This document shows positions 11,491-20,580 of a stretch of DNA of 64,000 nucleotides, in pieces. A program made the position numbers and the translations under genes. Under the pieces are notes generated by a model that made no database searches, was not told the origin of the DNA, and worked only from the letters and a program-made list of their open reading frames with translations. Numbering within the stretch: the first letter of the stretch is position 1; each line of letters begins with the position of its first letter. The DNA is taken from NCBI GenBank assembly GCA_018340805.1, contig JACMZG010001914.1, positions 49,454,571-49,518,570 of the forward strand, written 5' to 3'. The DNA is from Microvelia longipes (Eukaryota > Arthropoda > Insecta > Hemiptera > Veliidae).

Positions 11491-11545
11491 TATTATATCC
11501 AACAGCAAGTATCGACGGTAGCTGATTCTTCGATTACTTCTTCAA

Positions 11546-11690
11546 CTTGCGGTAAATACAACCTTTTTAATGTTTACATTATTTTAATATCAACTAACAC
11601 ATCCAACAAAACTATACATAACTCAATTTAGACAACAGCCTATATTGACTCCGAAAGTACTCATAATGACGATTATAAAGGATACAAGAG
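11546..11690. repeat. Diverged monomer of the 116-bp satellite
   Basis: Resumes with TTTACATTATTTTAATATCAA, ACATCCAACAAAAC and ACAGCCTATATTGACTCCG, but has more substitutions than the array at 10500-11270, as expected for an edge monomer. Confidence 0.8.
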
Positions 11691-11719
11691 TGTACAATTT
11701 CCACAAACTATTTGTTAAC

Positions 11720-12000
11720 TTCTTATTCAGGCTCTAAAAGTATGAGAAGAACGCAGCAATGTCAATCTGTCCACAAACCAAACGCTTCCCGCTAGAGATG
11801 CGATAAAACAAGTCACATGTCTCGTACAAGGAATTACAGTCCAATAATTGAGATAAACAGAAGCAATAAGGAAGGGAATAACAAGAATTAGAGGACAACC
11901 AGTAGGAGGGAAATTGATGGTACCCGTATCCGTTCCGCCCGTCGGATCCGCAGCTCCGCGCTGCGTTAACCACACTAACCATCTATCATTGCACAAAGAC
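11720..12000 (-). repeat. Unassigned block, possibly SINE-like
   Basis: The minus strand begins with GGTTAGTGTGGTTAACGC, resembling a pol III A-box region, followed by a GC-richer stretch (CTGCGGATCCGACGGGCGGA). No convincing B-box is seen. Two overlapping ~85-residue frames cross it, but neither has recognisable motifs. Its composition differs from its AT-rich surroundings, so an unidentified mobile-element fragment is likely. Confidence 0.25.
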
Positions 12001-12261
12001 CTTCCCAGTCAAAACGTCCACTCCGCATTATTTTCTTATTTTTTTCACAATTTTCCTGAGAAAATGACGACAATTCTGTCTGTATTATTTTTCACACTAA
12101 ACTTTTATATTATTTGTTAATAACAATATTTCACTCAAATCCTTCTAAAAATAAAAAAATAAGAGGGCTTCGGTCTCTATGACACTCCGTGGCATCGTCG
12201 CTAGAAGGAGCTAAGCAGCCCACGTCGCGGCTACATGGTTGTTGTACTTTATCACATCGTC

Positions 12262-12497
12262 ACATTACTGGTTTATATAAGTGGCAAACTGCCACGATAA
12301 AAGCCAATTTACAAATCTATTATAATACGAGGCACGGCTAAAATCAGTTGACAGGGCGGGGAAAATAATGCGAGGGAGCTAATGAGGTTAGTCCTGGATG
12401 TTTAACCACGCTCTTAATTTCACATCAGGCCAACCCTATTTATTACTTAACACTTGCCACGATATCAACTGATTTTAGCCGTGTGTCGTACTATAGT
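12262..12497. mobile_element. MITE M1, copy 1 (with shared flank)
   Basis: The inverted ends CGGCTAAAATCAGTTGACAG and CAACTGATTTTAGCCGTGTG surround a ~110-bp core that includes AATGAGGTTAGTCCTG. Its 5' neighbour from 12262 (TTACTGGTTTATATAAGTGG) also matches 40013 onward, so both copies sit in an older repeated unit. Tips like TAGTACGACAC and a TA duplication (see 42844-42992) fit a Tc1/mariner-type MITE. Confidence 0.8.
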
Positions 12498-12558
12498 CAA
12501 AAAACGAGATTTGTTTTTATTATGTAAATTAATGACATTATGTTTTGTTTAACATATA

Positions 12559-12560
<2 letters not shown>

Positions 12561-12623
<63 letters not shown>

Positions 12624-12646
12624 ATATATAAATATATATAAACAAT
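12561..12646. repeat. TA microsatellite
   Basis: (TA)n with AA breaks, about 60 bp after M1 copy 1. Confidence 0.95.
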
Positions 12647-12892
12647 AGGATCATATTTCTTTTAGTGTTTACTTTTTTTATGTTCATTTTGTATTTTAAA
12701 TGACCTTTTTCCTTTCTGTAGTTTAAATTTATTTAAATATTTTTAAATTTTAAATACTATTTTAACGCGTCAATTATTTAAATTTAAAACCAATTTAACC
12801 AATTAAATACCTACCATAACATCACTATACACAAAAAGAATATAATTAAAAGGGAAAGTTTTACAGTTGATAAAATTTTGGTTAAAATTGGT

Positions 12893-12928
12893 TGCCAGCA
12901 ATCAAAAATTGTTGATTGATTGCTGGCA
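12893..12928. repeat. 12-bp-stem hairpin
   Basis: TGCCAGCAATCA and TGATTGCTGGCA are separated by 12 bases. Purpose unknown; probably a decayed transposon end. Confidence 0.7.
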
Positions 12929-13103
12929 TCAATGGTAGCGCGCAAGGTACCATCTGCACCATACTGTACGAGCACTGGTGCTCATTAACATTTTGATGAT
13001 CCTTATGCTTCACTCATGTACATCTAATAACTTAAATTGACTCACAACTTCAGGACCATAACTATTCGCTTATTGTCCCTATCACTACATTAACACCCTA
13101 CAC

Positions 13104-13593
13104 CAAGGATCTTGAATAAAGGGGATGTCGCACTAAGTCGATTTGCCATACATAAAATAGAGAGAATTCAACACGAAACACACGTCTAACACCAACTGCA
13201 CATGCTTGGTACAAGCTGCGCAGGTCTTAAATTTTAGAGACAAACTTACCTCTCAATGGTTTCCCATTGTTTATTGCTTGAGAAGGTTATAACAAAACAC
13301 CCTTAAATTATCACTAACTGAAGTGACTATAGTATAGTACTATAAGTAGTCCCAAATTTAAAATTAAATAAGCACAAATGACTGAACAAGCACCACAAAC
13401 GTAACAATCACGAGAAGCACAGAAGAAAGTTTAGAAGCAAACTCGACAACCTTGCTACATAACCTGCGTTTGGCGCCTTTTTTTTATTATAACCAAGGGG
13501 AAGGTAAGTTTGCTCCTATTTCTCAATATCATACAATTTCCCATGGGGTCAGAAATGTTCCTTGATGCGCCATCCCCTTTATTCAAGATCCTT
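13104..13593. mobile_element. Small foldback element, ~27-bp inverted ends
   Basis: GGATCTTGAATAAAGGGGAT near 13107-13126 is inverted at 13571-13590, and a subterminal AAACTTACCTCTCAATGG-type word (13241) has an inverted partner near 13500-13520. The interior is non-coding and contains homopolymer runs. Confidence 0.6.
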
Positions 13594-14519
13594 ATTACAC
13601 AGGGATATCTTTAACAAACTAGTCGAAAACGGCCAAAACAATTTCATAACCTTATCTTTCGTTAAAAAATGTCCTCAAGAAACTTTCTTATACTATTGAA
13701 ACATGACCATACAAGTTTCTCAGTGAATTTGATCCTATGTTGTTACTTTCTCCCCGAATTATTCGATAAAAGGGTAAAAGTAATAAACTGACACATGAAC
13801 CTACATATCGCATATCAGCAAATAATATCATCCGCGTCACTGTCTCCAGGAGCATTGCGTCATATATTACGTAGCAGCGACTTTCTTTAGAGCATAACTA
13901 GGGAAAACTCTTACGTAATCACTACAAAAATAATAACTTCAATATCTTATGAGGCTTCTTTCAGCGAATTCATGATAGGAAAGTTACAACTACAATAAAA
14001 AAAACTATTTCTAACAGAAAGAATTAATCATTCATGTTTTCAAACATTCCTCCCCCTGGCTAAATATGAATAATAATTCTAAAAATAAACAATTAAAATA
14101 CCCTTTTTAAACGGGAAAAACGTACGTTTTTGTAAAACAAAGTACGACTGAACGTCAAGTTCTAGTAACCCCCTTCACTAAGCTATTATAAAGTTATGAT
14201 TTTATTTTCTTTTAAATATTAAACTTTGCGTGAAAAACGGATGTTTCGTGACAGAAACACCAACCAACAAAAATAAAAGTTAAATGATTCATAGAAATAA
14301 AATAATGGATAAACAATACAACAATACAGACGCAAAGGGAAGATAAATACACAGAATAACTGTAACCAAATGTTAAGAATTTGTCTGACGTAAATTTGGT
14401 ATATTGTGTCAAAAAGATTGACACTTGTACCGGATTTCAACTCAATTGCATTATTTTCCGATATTATACAATTTTTAAAAAAAAAAAACATACACAAGTC
14501 ATTGATAAAATACGGCCGT
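13594..14519. other. Unassigned AT-rich sequence
   Basis: No gene recognised. A 117-codon open frame (14219-14572, minus) ends inside element A and shows no motif, so I do not call it. Confidence 0.4.
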
Positions 14520-15003
14520 ATTTTAAATAAATACGGCCGTATAAAATAGCCGTAGCCGCTACGCGGCCACATTGTTGTTGTTTTGTATTAATGTATGGTT
14601 TCACTATCGTTTCTTGTTACATGGCATTTTGCCACGTATTTAGCGAATTTTCACAGACTCGTTTCACAGGCCCGCTTTGCGGGCCTTAGAGGCTTTCTCA
14701 CAAATTTGATTTTATTAATCCTCTATTATTAATAGTAAGCAATAATATTACAGTTAACAAGCAATATAAGAAAATAATAATTATATTTAAATACACATAA
14801 CTAATACGTTTTTTATAGAGGTATAAAGAATACAAGGAAAAAATCCACACGTTGCAACTGTTGAAGTAACCTTGTACAAAGGGTAAGAGAAGATTATAGT
14901 TTCATCTTTCATCAGCTTTAGTTATCGTCCACTATACAAAAGAATAAACTCTTACTTACATTTATGATTGTTTATAGAATGTAAAGAAATATGTCAAATT
15001 TTT
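14520..15003 (-). mobile_element. Element A, inverted copy 1
   Basis: From GCGGCCACATTGTTGTTGTT to GTCAAATTTTTTT this is an inverted copy of 15886-16136, with TTGCCACGTATTTAGCGAAT and the GC hairpin CAGGCCCGCTTTGCGGGCCT preserved. Bases ~14701-14893 have no counterpart in the other copy, so they are an insertion here or a deletion there. ATACGGCCGTAT occurs twice at its left end. A third partial copy, again next to an FB1 arm, is at 49727-49845. Confidence 0.75.
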
Positions 15004-15126
15004 TTAGCGAATTTTCATAATGAAAAATGACGCTTATGAGGTTGTTTCGGATGACGGAAGTTGAGGGTGGAGTGAGTGGAATCGGTTCCTATTGGCTTCC
15101 TGATAACAAAAATATCCGAAAAAAGT

Positions 15127-15138
15127 TATATATATATG

Positions 15139-15182
<44 letters not shown>

Positions 15183-15220
15183 ATATATATATATATTATA
15201 TATATATATATATATGTATG
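15127..15220. repeat. TA microsatellite in FB1 left arm
   Basis: Occupies the same place as the much longer TA tract in the right arm, so the tract is part of the element and has changed length since duplication. Confidence 0.95.
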
Positions 15221-15595
15221 TAAGAGTTTCTAACCCTTTCGTATGCGAAACGATAACTCTCGAAGGCGTTCTCAAATTAAAACGAAACTTTGCAAATCGC
15301 GAGATGTTGAGGAGGTTACGAGCCTATTGTTTATAAAAACATTATGACGTCATCAACCAAAGTTATGACGTCATGAAAAAAAATTTTTTTGAAACTTAAA
15401 ATGCTTTAAATCAAGGTATCTAGTATTAGGTAGACGGCTAGCTGAATCGATTAAGACAATTTCAGCTCAATCGAACCATCACAAATGGCGCAATCGGTAT
15501 ACATATATATATAATCTTGTATATATGTATACGTCTAGGTCAAAGACTCGTACGATATCTGTTGGGTTCAGTAGTGTTAGAGGGTGGGGATATAG

Positions 15596-15603
15596 TATAA
15601 AAG
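15596..15603 (+). promoter_or_regulatory. TATA-box-like sequence in FB1 left arm
   Basis: TATAAAAG lies 28 bases before an ATG at 15631. The right arm mirrors this less perfectly (CTTTATACTATAT near 16526-16540). Another FB1 copy on the minus strand near 50105-50122 also retains GTATAAAAGAGGGA. Conservation across copies suggests function in the ancestral element; it is not evidence of current activity. Confidence 0.3.
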
Positions 15604-15630
15604 AGAGGAACCTCTACCTCTTGCTCCATC

Positions 15631-15753
15631 ATGGTAAACCTACTGTCCCAGAGAGACAGGGCAAAAATGGCTTCCACTAAACCACGCCGAGCTAAGCAGA
15701 CCCGTAAAGAGAAGAACATCGAAGTAGTCTTTATATGGTCGAAGTTATTCTAA
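15631..15753 (+). CDS. Possible short basic peptide encoded in FB1 arm
   Basis: A 40-codon frame behind the TATA-like box. Its basic segment TKPRRAKQTRKEK is shared with two diverged copies: the right arm (minus strand near 16415-16470, TEPRRAKQTRKE) and the FB1 fragment near 42735-42775 (TEPRRAKQARKAK). Differences between the first and last copy fall largely at third codon positions (four synonymous, two replacing). The upstream residues are not conserved in frame. It could be a remnant first exon of the autonomous transposon; it may equally be chance. Confidence 0.25.
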   Translation: MVNLLSQRDRAKMASTKPRRAKQTRKEKNIEVVFIWSKLF

Positions 15754-15885
15754 AACAAATGCGACCATTTCAGCTCAATCGGACAATCCTAAGTGACGCA
15801 AACGGTATTTTTATTTTAAATAATCATGAATATGTTTTTTCAACCTTAAGATTTTACTCAAATAAACAATTTGTTTACAAAACAA

Positions 15886-16136
15886 ATTTGACATTTTTCT
15901 TTAAATTCTATATAAACAATCATAAATGTAAGTAAGAGTTTACACCCTTTTGTATAGTGGACGATAACTAAACTGATGAAAGATGGAACTATAATCTTTC
16001 TTTAAAGCCTCTCAGGCCCGCGAAGCGGCCTGTGAAACGAGGCTGTGAAAATTCGCTAAATACGTGGCAAAATGCCCATGTAACAAGAAACGATAGTGAA
16101 ACCATACAATAATACAAAACAACAACAATGTGACCG
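15886..16136 (+). mobile_element. Element A, copy 2 (in the FB1 spacer)
   Basis: Inverted relative to 14520-15003. It runs from AATTTGACATTTTTCTTTA through AGGCCCGCGAAGCGGCCTG to AACAACAACAATGTGACCGC. With the other copy it forms a second inverted pair that straddles FB1's left arm. Confidence 0.75.
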
Positions 16137-16137
16137 C

Positions 16138-16248
16138 AAAGCGTCACTGGAGGCCCCGGCCGCGAAGCGGCCCCGGCGGGCCGACGCCGCGGAGCGGACG
16201 AGGCGCGAAGCGCCGAGGCCGCGTAGCGGCTACGGGCCGAAGGCCCGT
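16138..16248. repeat. GC-rich island of serial mini-hairpins
   Basis: A run of G+C in an otherwise very AT-rich window, made of consecutive short inverted repeats with 3-base loops: GCCGCGAAGCGGC, GGCGCGAAGCGCC, GCCGCGTAGCGGC and GGGCCGAAGGCCC. Related single hairpins occur at 14685-14705, 16016-16035 and near 49825. It sits at the exact centre of the FB1 palindrome. Confidence 0.85.
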
Positions 16249-16900
16249 ATTTGTAAACAAATTGTTTATTTGAGTAAAATCTTAAGGTTGAAAAAAATAT
16301 ATTCATGATTATTTAAAATAAAAATACCGTTTGCGTCACTTAGGATTGTCCGATTGAGCTGAAACTGGACGCATTCGTATAAGAATAACTTCGACCATAA
16401 AGACTACTTCGATGTTCTTCCTCTTTACGGGTCTGCTTAGCTCGGCGTGGTTCAGTGGAAGCCATTTTTGCCCTGTCTCTCTGGGACATAGGCTTACCAT
16501 GATGGAGCAAGAGGTAGAGGTCTCTCTTTATACTATATCCCCACCCTCTAAACTATTGAACCAACAGGATATCGTACGAGTCTTTGACCTAGACGTATAC
16601 ATATATACAAGATTATATATATATGTATACCGATTGCGCCATTTGTGATGGTTCGATTGAGCTGAAATTGGTCTTAATCGATTCAGCTAGCCGCTACTTA
16701 AACACGAAATACTTTGTTTGAAGCCATTTTAAGTTTCAAAAAAAATTTTTCATAACGTCATAACTTTGGTTAATGACGTCATAATGTTTTTAATAAACAT
16801 AGGCCTCGTAACCTCCACAACATCTCGCGATTTGCAAAGTTTCGTTTCAATTTGAGAACGCCTTCGAGAGTTATCGTCGCCATACGAAAGGTAGAAACTC

Positions 16901-16961
<61 letters not shown>

Positions 16962-17271
16962 ATATATATATATAACATATATATATATATATAATATATT
17001 ATATAATAATATAAATATATATATATTATTAATTTATTATTATATAAATAAAATATATTTAATCTATAATTATATATTACTTATATAATATAGAATATAT
17101 ATATATATATATATATATAATATAATAATATAATATATATATATATAATATATAAAATATAATATAATACATATAATATATATATATATATAATATATAT
17201 ATATATATATAATATATATAATATATATAATATATATTATATATATATATATATATATCATATATATATAA
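16901..17271. repeat. Long TA microsatellite in FB1 right arm
   Basis: About 370 bp of TA with ATAATA variants; expanded relative to the left arm. Confidence 0.95.
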
Positions 17272-17477
17272 ACTTTTTTGGGACATATATTTTGTTATCA
17301 AGGAAGCCAATAGGAACCGATTTCACTCACTCCACCCTCAACTTTCGTCATTCGAACAACCTCATAAGCGTCATTTTCATTATGAAAATTCGCTAAAATG
17401 AACTAATGCTGACAATTAGATGAAACTTAGCACATATATGTTGGACTTACATAATAAATAAAAAACTATAATTTTAA

Positions 17478-17894
17478 AAAAACTTGTTTAAATTATTCTT
17501 GGTCTCATATCATAAAATAAAATAAAATGGATCAGACGCGTTTCGGGACGTATCCCAATATCAGGGTATATATAAACTCAGTTTATATAAGGAAAAATAA
17601 GAAGCAAGTCTCTCCACAGATGTGGAGAGACATTAACTTTCAGACTTAACAGTCCACCATCAGTTCCTAACCAACAAAGTATAAAATTCAATCTTTCAAA
17701 AAGGTATACACTAACTAAACTTTAACATCAGTGGAGATACTTGTTTCTTATTTTTCCTTATCTCTGGACTCCACAACTCTGTTTTTTATCAGTTTATCTA
17801 GTTTCAGTTTATATGTATGGTATACTTCCCGAAACGCGTCTGATCCATTTATTTTATTGTGGTTATTAGACCAATGATAATTAAACAAGTTATA
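17478..17894. mobile_element. Foldback element with GAAACGCG hairpin in both arms
   Basis: Outer inverted words are AACTTGTTTAAATTATTCTT / AATGATAATTAAACAAGTT, TTGGTCT / AGACCAA, and ATGGATCAGACGCGTTTCGG / CCGAAACGCGTCTGATCCAT. Inner words GGAAAAATAAGAAGCAAGT and ACTTGTTTCTTATTTTTCC also pair, so the arms fold over most of the ~415 bp. No coding capacity. Confidence 0.8.
17531..17565 (-). ncRNA. Hammerhead-like motif, core mutated
   Basis: The minus strand reads CCUGAUAUU, then stem II GGGA-UACG-UCCC (perfect, with a UACG tetraloop), GAAA, then CGCGUC as a minimal stem III plus a GUC cleavage triplet. The invariant CUGAUGA has become CUGAUAU, which should inactivate it. The opposite arm (17828-17846) keeps CCCGAAACGCGTC without the first box. 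Confidence 0.4.
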
Positions 17895-19034
17895 AATGAC
17901 TACAAAAATGATTATTTAAGTTAGCTCTATTACATAAATATATTTAAGATGTCATTATGGCACTAACTTAAAGGTCATTAATTGTATCGAGTAGAGATAG
18001 AATATTAAATATAGAATTATACAGAAGGTAATCGGTAGAAAGAGAAATGTGAGCAAGATAAAGCAAGTTCTATTGTCTAGTAGTTTAGACCTAGTGAACT
18101 AAGTAGTACTATATCATCTACGTATTCAGTATAGGGTGTAACTCAAGACAAGTAACGATCTCCTCAGACTATAACACGTACAAGGAAAACAGGAATATGA
18201 GTCACACACATAACTATAACCTTCTCGTGGAAGTTAAAGGACGCATTCCATCTGACAATAGGCTTGGGTCAGTCTGCATTTAAAATTTGAAGCACAGGCG
18301 TCTCAAATTATAACCATTGGATTCAACTTGTGTAAGTGAACAAAGCTTAAGTCCGGTTTCGACTTTGCAGGTATCTTAATTGCGGAAGAATTTAATACAA
18401 AGTTTAAAATCGTACTTCTCAAATTGCGCTCTTACAAAGAGGAAACCAGCCATTAACTACGTCCACATACAAAAATTAAAACTACGTTAAGATCAAACAA
18501 CAAAAGAGGTAAAGTCACTCTGTTTAACTTACTACACAAGAAAACTCATTTAACGTGAGAAAACTCAATTAGACTCGTTTTTGTTTGATTTAATTTGTGT
18601 TTGTGGACATAGCCATAAATTCAGCAAAATTAAAATTTAACAATAGTCCGATATCCATTCAGTAGATTAAATTCCACTCCTACTTTTAGCGGAAGTTCTT
18701 TAAACAGACCAGACGGAAATATTTTGTCTGGATCCTCATCAATCATTAACAACAAGGAACTATAAAACATAATGAGATTTAAATAATACGGATCATAGAT
18801 TAAAAAGCAAACAAAGATGACGGATAAACTGATAAATAGCTTTAAGGACGCGTTTATTCCCTGATACTTCATCCTATACATCGAATTCAGTTCAAAAGAT
18901 CAAGGAATTCCCATTTAGAAAGGAAAGATATGTGAATGCAACAAAGCCAAGGAAAAGTTTGGATCCTGAACAAGGTCAGAAAGATATTCAATCACACATT
19001 AAAGCATGTAAACCATCAAATCATAGCAAATATA
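17895..19034. other. Unassigned AT-rich sequence
   Basis: No gene, RNA or repeat recognised. A short AACTAATGCTGA...CACATATATG-type word at 17398-17440 reappears near 19230-19280. Confidence 0.45.
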
Positions 19035-19200
19035 AAACACAGATAAAAAATGGGGTATAGAGTACGCCGGAAGTTTTGCTAATCACATCAGATTCGCTAC
19101 GCTCACCCTTCCTACTTCAGATTCGTATCGCTCGTCCTCTAATTATAAAGATCAATCAAAAACTTATATTTATACTAATCAAATTTCAACAAAATGGAAT
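19035..19200 (-). repeat. Dispersed repeat R5, copy 1
   Basis: Reverse complement matches 52790-52960: GAGGACGAGCG, TACGAATCTGA, GTGAGCGTAGCGAATCT, GATGTGAT, then GTACxCTATACCCCATTTTT-like. It contains internal repetition of GAGCGNANCGAATCT. Confidence 0.6.
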
Positions 19201-19439
19201 TTTTAAAAATCGTATAGCAGACATTTGATAGAATGAAACTAATGCTGATAATAAGATTAAACTTGGCACACATGTGTGTCTTATATAAGACTACATGCGT
19301 GCAAAATCTCAAACCAAGCGACTAATTTTTCTGGGTCTTATAAATGTTTGAAATTTTTTGCGGGTTAGTCAAAATTAGTATAATTAACTATAATGTATTA
19401 AGATGGACTTTCTAGCATAAAATCACTAGGAGCTACGAT

Positions 19440-19640
19440 GACAACAGACACATACACAACAATATTGACAAATAACTATGTGAAATTAACTCAGGAGGGC
19501 TTAAAAACACCTGAAACGGATAATTAAGGTGAAATCGCAGTTTCAAATTTTTCGCAAACACAATTCCTTTTCTACATACCCACAGTATAAATAAAGAAAA
19601 GTAAAAAATTAGTTTCAATACCCTTTGAAAACCTTAAAAA
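19440..19640 (+). repeat. Dispersed repeat R2, copy 2
   Basis: Shows the full order ACAGACACATACAC, GGAGGGCTTAAAAACACCTG, AAACGGATAATTA, TTTTCGCAAACACAATTCC, TTTTCTACATACCCACAGTA and AAAGAAAAG. The TACCTACGG word is altered to TACCCACAG. Confidence 0.7.
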
Positions 19641-19714
19641 AACGATGATGAATAGTTACAAGATTCTTCGACGCCAATTTGCGATGGAACGGTTTAACGA
19701 GGTGAAAATGAGAC

Positions 19715-19978
19715 TTGGAGAATGCAGACGATCATGGCAGAAGATATGTTGAGAAAGGAGAAGAGGAAGAAATAGGCGAGAGAAAGGACGATGTGGGCGG
19801 AGCTCCAAGGTTAGACGGGTCATCCACTCTATGCAATCCTTTACCGCATCATTGGAACATCATAACCGCATCTAATTCTAATTTTATCCAATTAATGCAA
19901 TTGGATCGAGCATATTTGCCGGATCTTAGCTCAGTCTTTGTTTTAATCTTGATTGTATTAGCGAATTTTCTAAAGTAA
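19715..19978 (+). other. Open frame of uncertain status
   Basis: 87 codons, acidic-basic at the start (EKGEEEEIGERKDD) and hydrophobic at the end. No domain recognised. An overlapping frame reads RRSWQKIC, faintly like the C-terminal tail of RTE/CR1-type reverse transcriptases, so a retrotransposon scrap is possible. I do not regard it as a gene. Confidence 0.15.
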
Positions 19979-20037
19979 AAATAAGCTTATAAGAAGTGGT
20001 GGTTCTTCAAACGAAGGAATCACTGATACACACACAT

Positions 20038-20042
20038 TACAT

Positions 20043-20093
<51 letters not shown>

Positions 20094-20128
20094 TATATAT
20101 GTAATATATATATATGTATATATATATA

Positions 20129-20221
<93 letters not shown>

Positions 20222-20276
20222 CATATATATATATATAATATATATATATATAATATATTTAATATATATATATATA

Positions 20277-20320
<44 letters not shown>
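20038..20320. repeat. TA microsatellite with TG/CA and ATAC variants
   Basis: About 280 bp, including TATGTGTGTGTATA and ATACATATACAT variants. Confidence 0.95.
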
Positions 20321-20324
<4 letters not shown>

Positions 20325-20379
20325 TTTATGGCATAAAATAGCATAAAAAACGCATAGCACTTGCGCTGGACTTCTGAAA

Positions 20380-20580
20380 AATGCTAATAACCATAGAAGT
20401 ATATTACTAGAGAGGGCATAGCCTATCTCAATACATTGAGGGTCCTCAAACATAACTTTTGGGCTCTCAGGACCTCTGTGTTCATTGAAATCTCCTCCAA
20501 GATTAAGTTAAGGATATAATAAATTAATTGTTTTCGGCTTCCCGCACATTATTAATGATTTGATTTGTAAGTTTAACGTT
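20380..20580 (-). repeat. Dispersed repeat R3, copy 3
   Basis: Reverse complement of 6090-6260, with AGGGCATAGCCTATCTCAAT, CTCTCAGGACCTCTGTGTTC and GGCTTCCCGCACATT preserved. It starts about 60 bp after a long TA tract. Confidence 0.65.

Larger units (their letters stand above)
11271..11545. mobile_element. Small inverted-repeat element with hammerhead-like cores
   Basis: Inserted in a satellite monomer. The outer arms 11272-11345 and 11468-11543 are inverted copies, sharing AATCAGCTACCGTCGATACT, TGTTGGATATAA, ATATCCCTG and CCGGTT(T)CGGCATA. Inside each arm a CUGAUGA box, a short stem and GAA(A) appear in hammerhead order (right arm plus strand, left arm minus strand). PLEs are known to carry hammerhead ribozymes in repeated termini, so a non-autonomous PLE-like or retrozyme-like unit is my inference. 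No protein is encoded. Confidence 0.65.
15004..17397. mobile_element. FB1: 2.4-kb foldback element (large palindrome)
   Basis: Left arm 15004-15880 and right arm 16250-17397 are inverted copies. The tips carry TTAGCGAATTTTCATAATG and its reverse. Inner shared words include CACTCCACCCTCAACTT, ATCGCGAGATGTTG-like, ATGACGTCAT, GGTATACATATATATATA and CCTAAGTGACGCAAACGG-like. Length differences between the arms lie mainly in their TA tracts (95 bp left, 370 bp right). The 370-bp centre holds element A copy 2 and a GC-rich hairpin island. Partial copies of the arm occur at 42672-42841, 42995-43020, 49860-50320 and 55945-56150. No transposase is present. Confidence 0.9.

Noticed and set aside
11727..11996. 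89-codon minus-strand protein with a membrane segment
   Set aside because: Two overlapping frames compete, the N-terminal part looks tRNA-like, and no family is recognised.
14219..14572. 117-codon minus-strand frame
   Set aside because: Its start lies in element A, it is rich in Phe/Tyr/Ile as expected of AT-rich DNA, and has no recognisable motif.
16096..16308. 70-codon Arg/Ala-rich frame over the GC island
   Set aside because: Arises from the GC hairpins; the frame ends in FB1 arm sequence and has no counterpart in the other element A copies.
20038..20344. Open frames encoding Tyr-Ile repeats across TA tracts
   Set aside because: Any TA run gives open YI/IY frames on both strands; there is no start context or conserved flank. 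The same applies to all other TA tracts.
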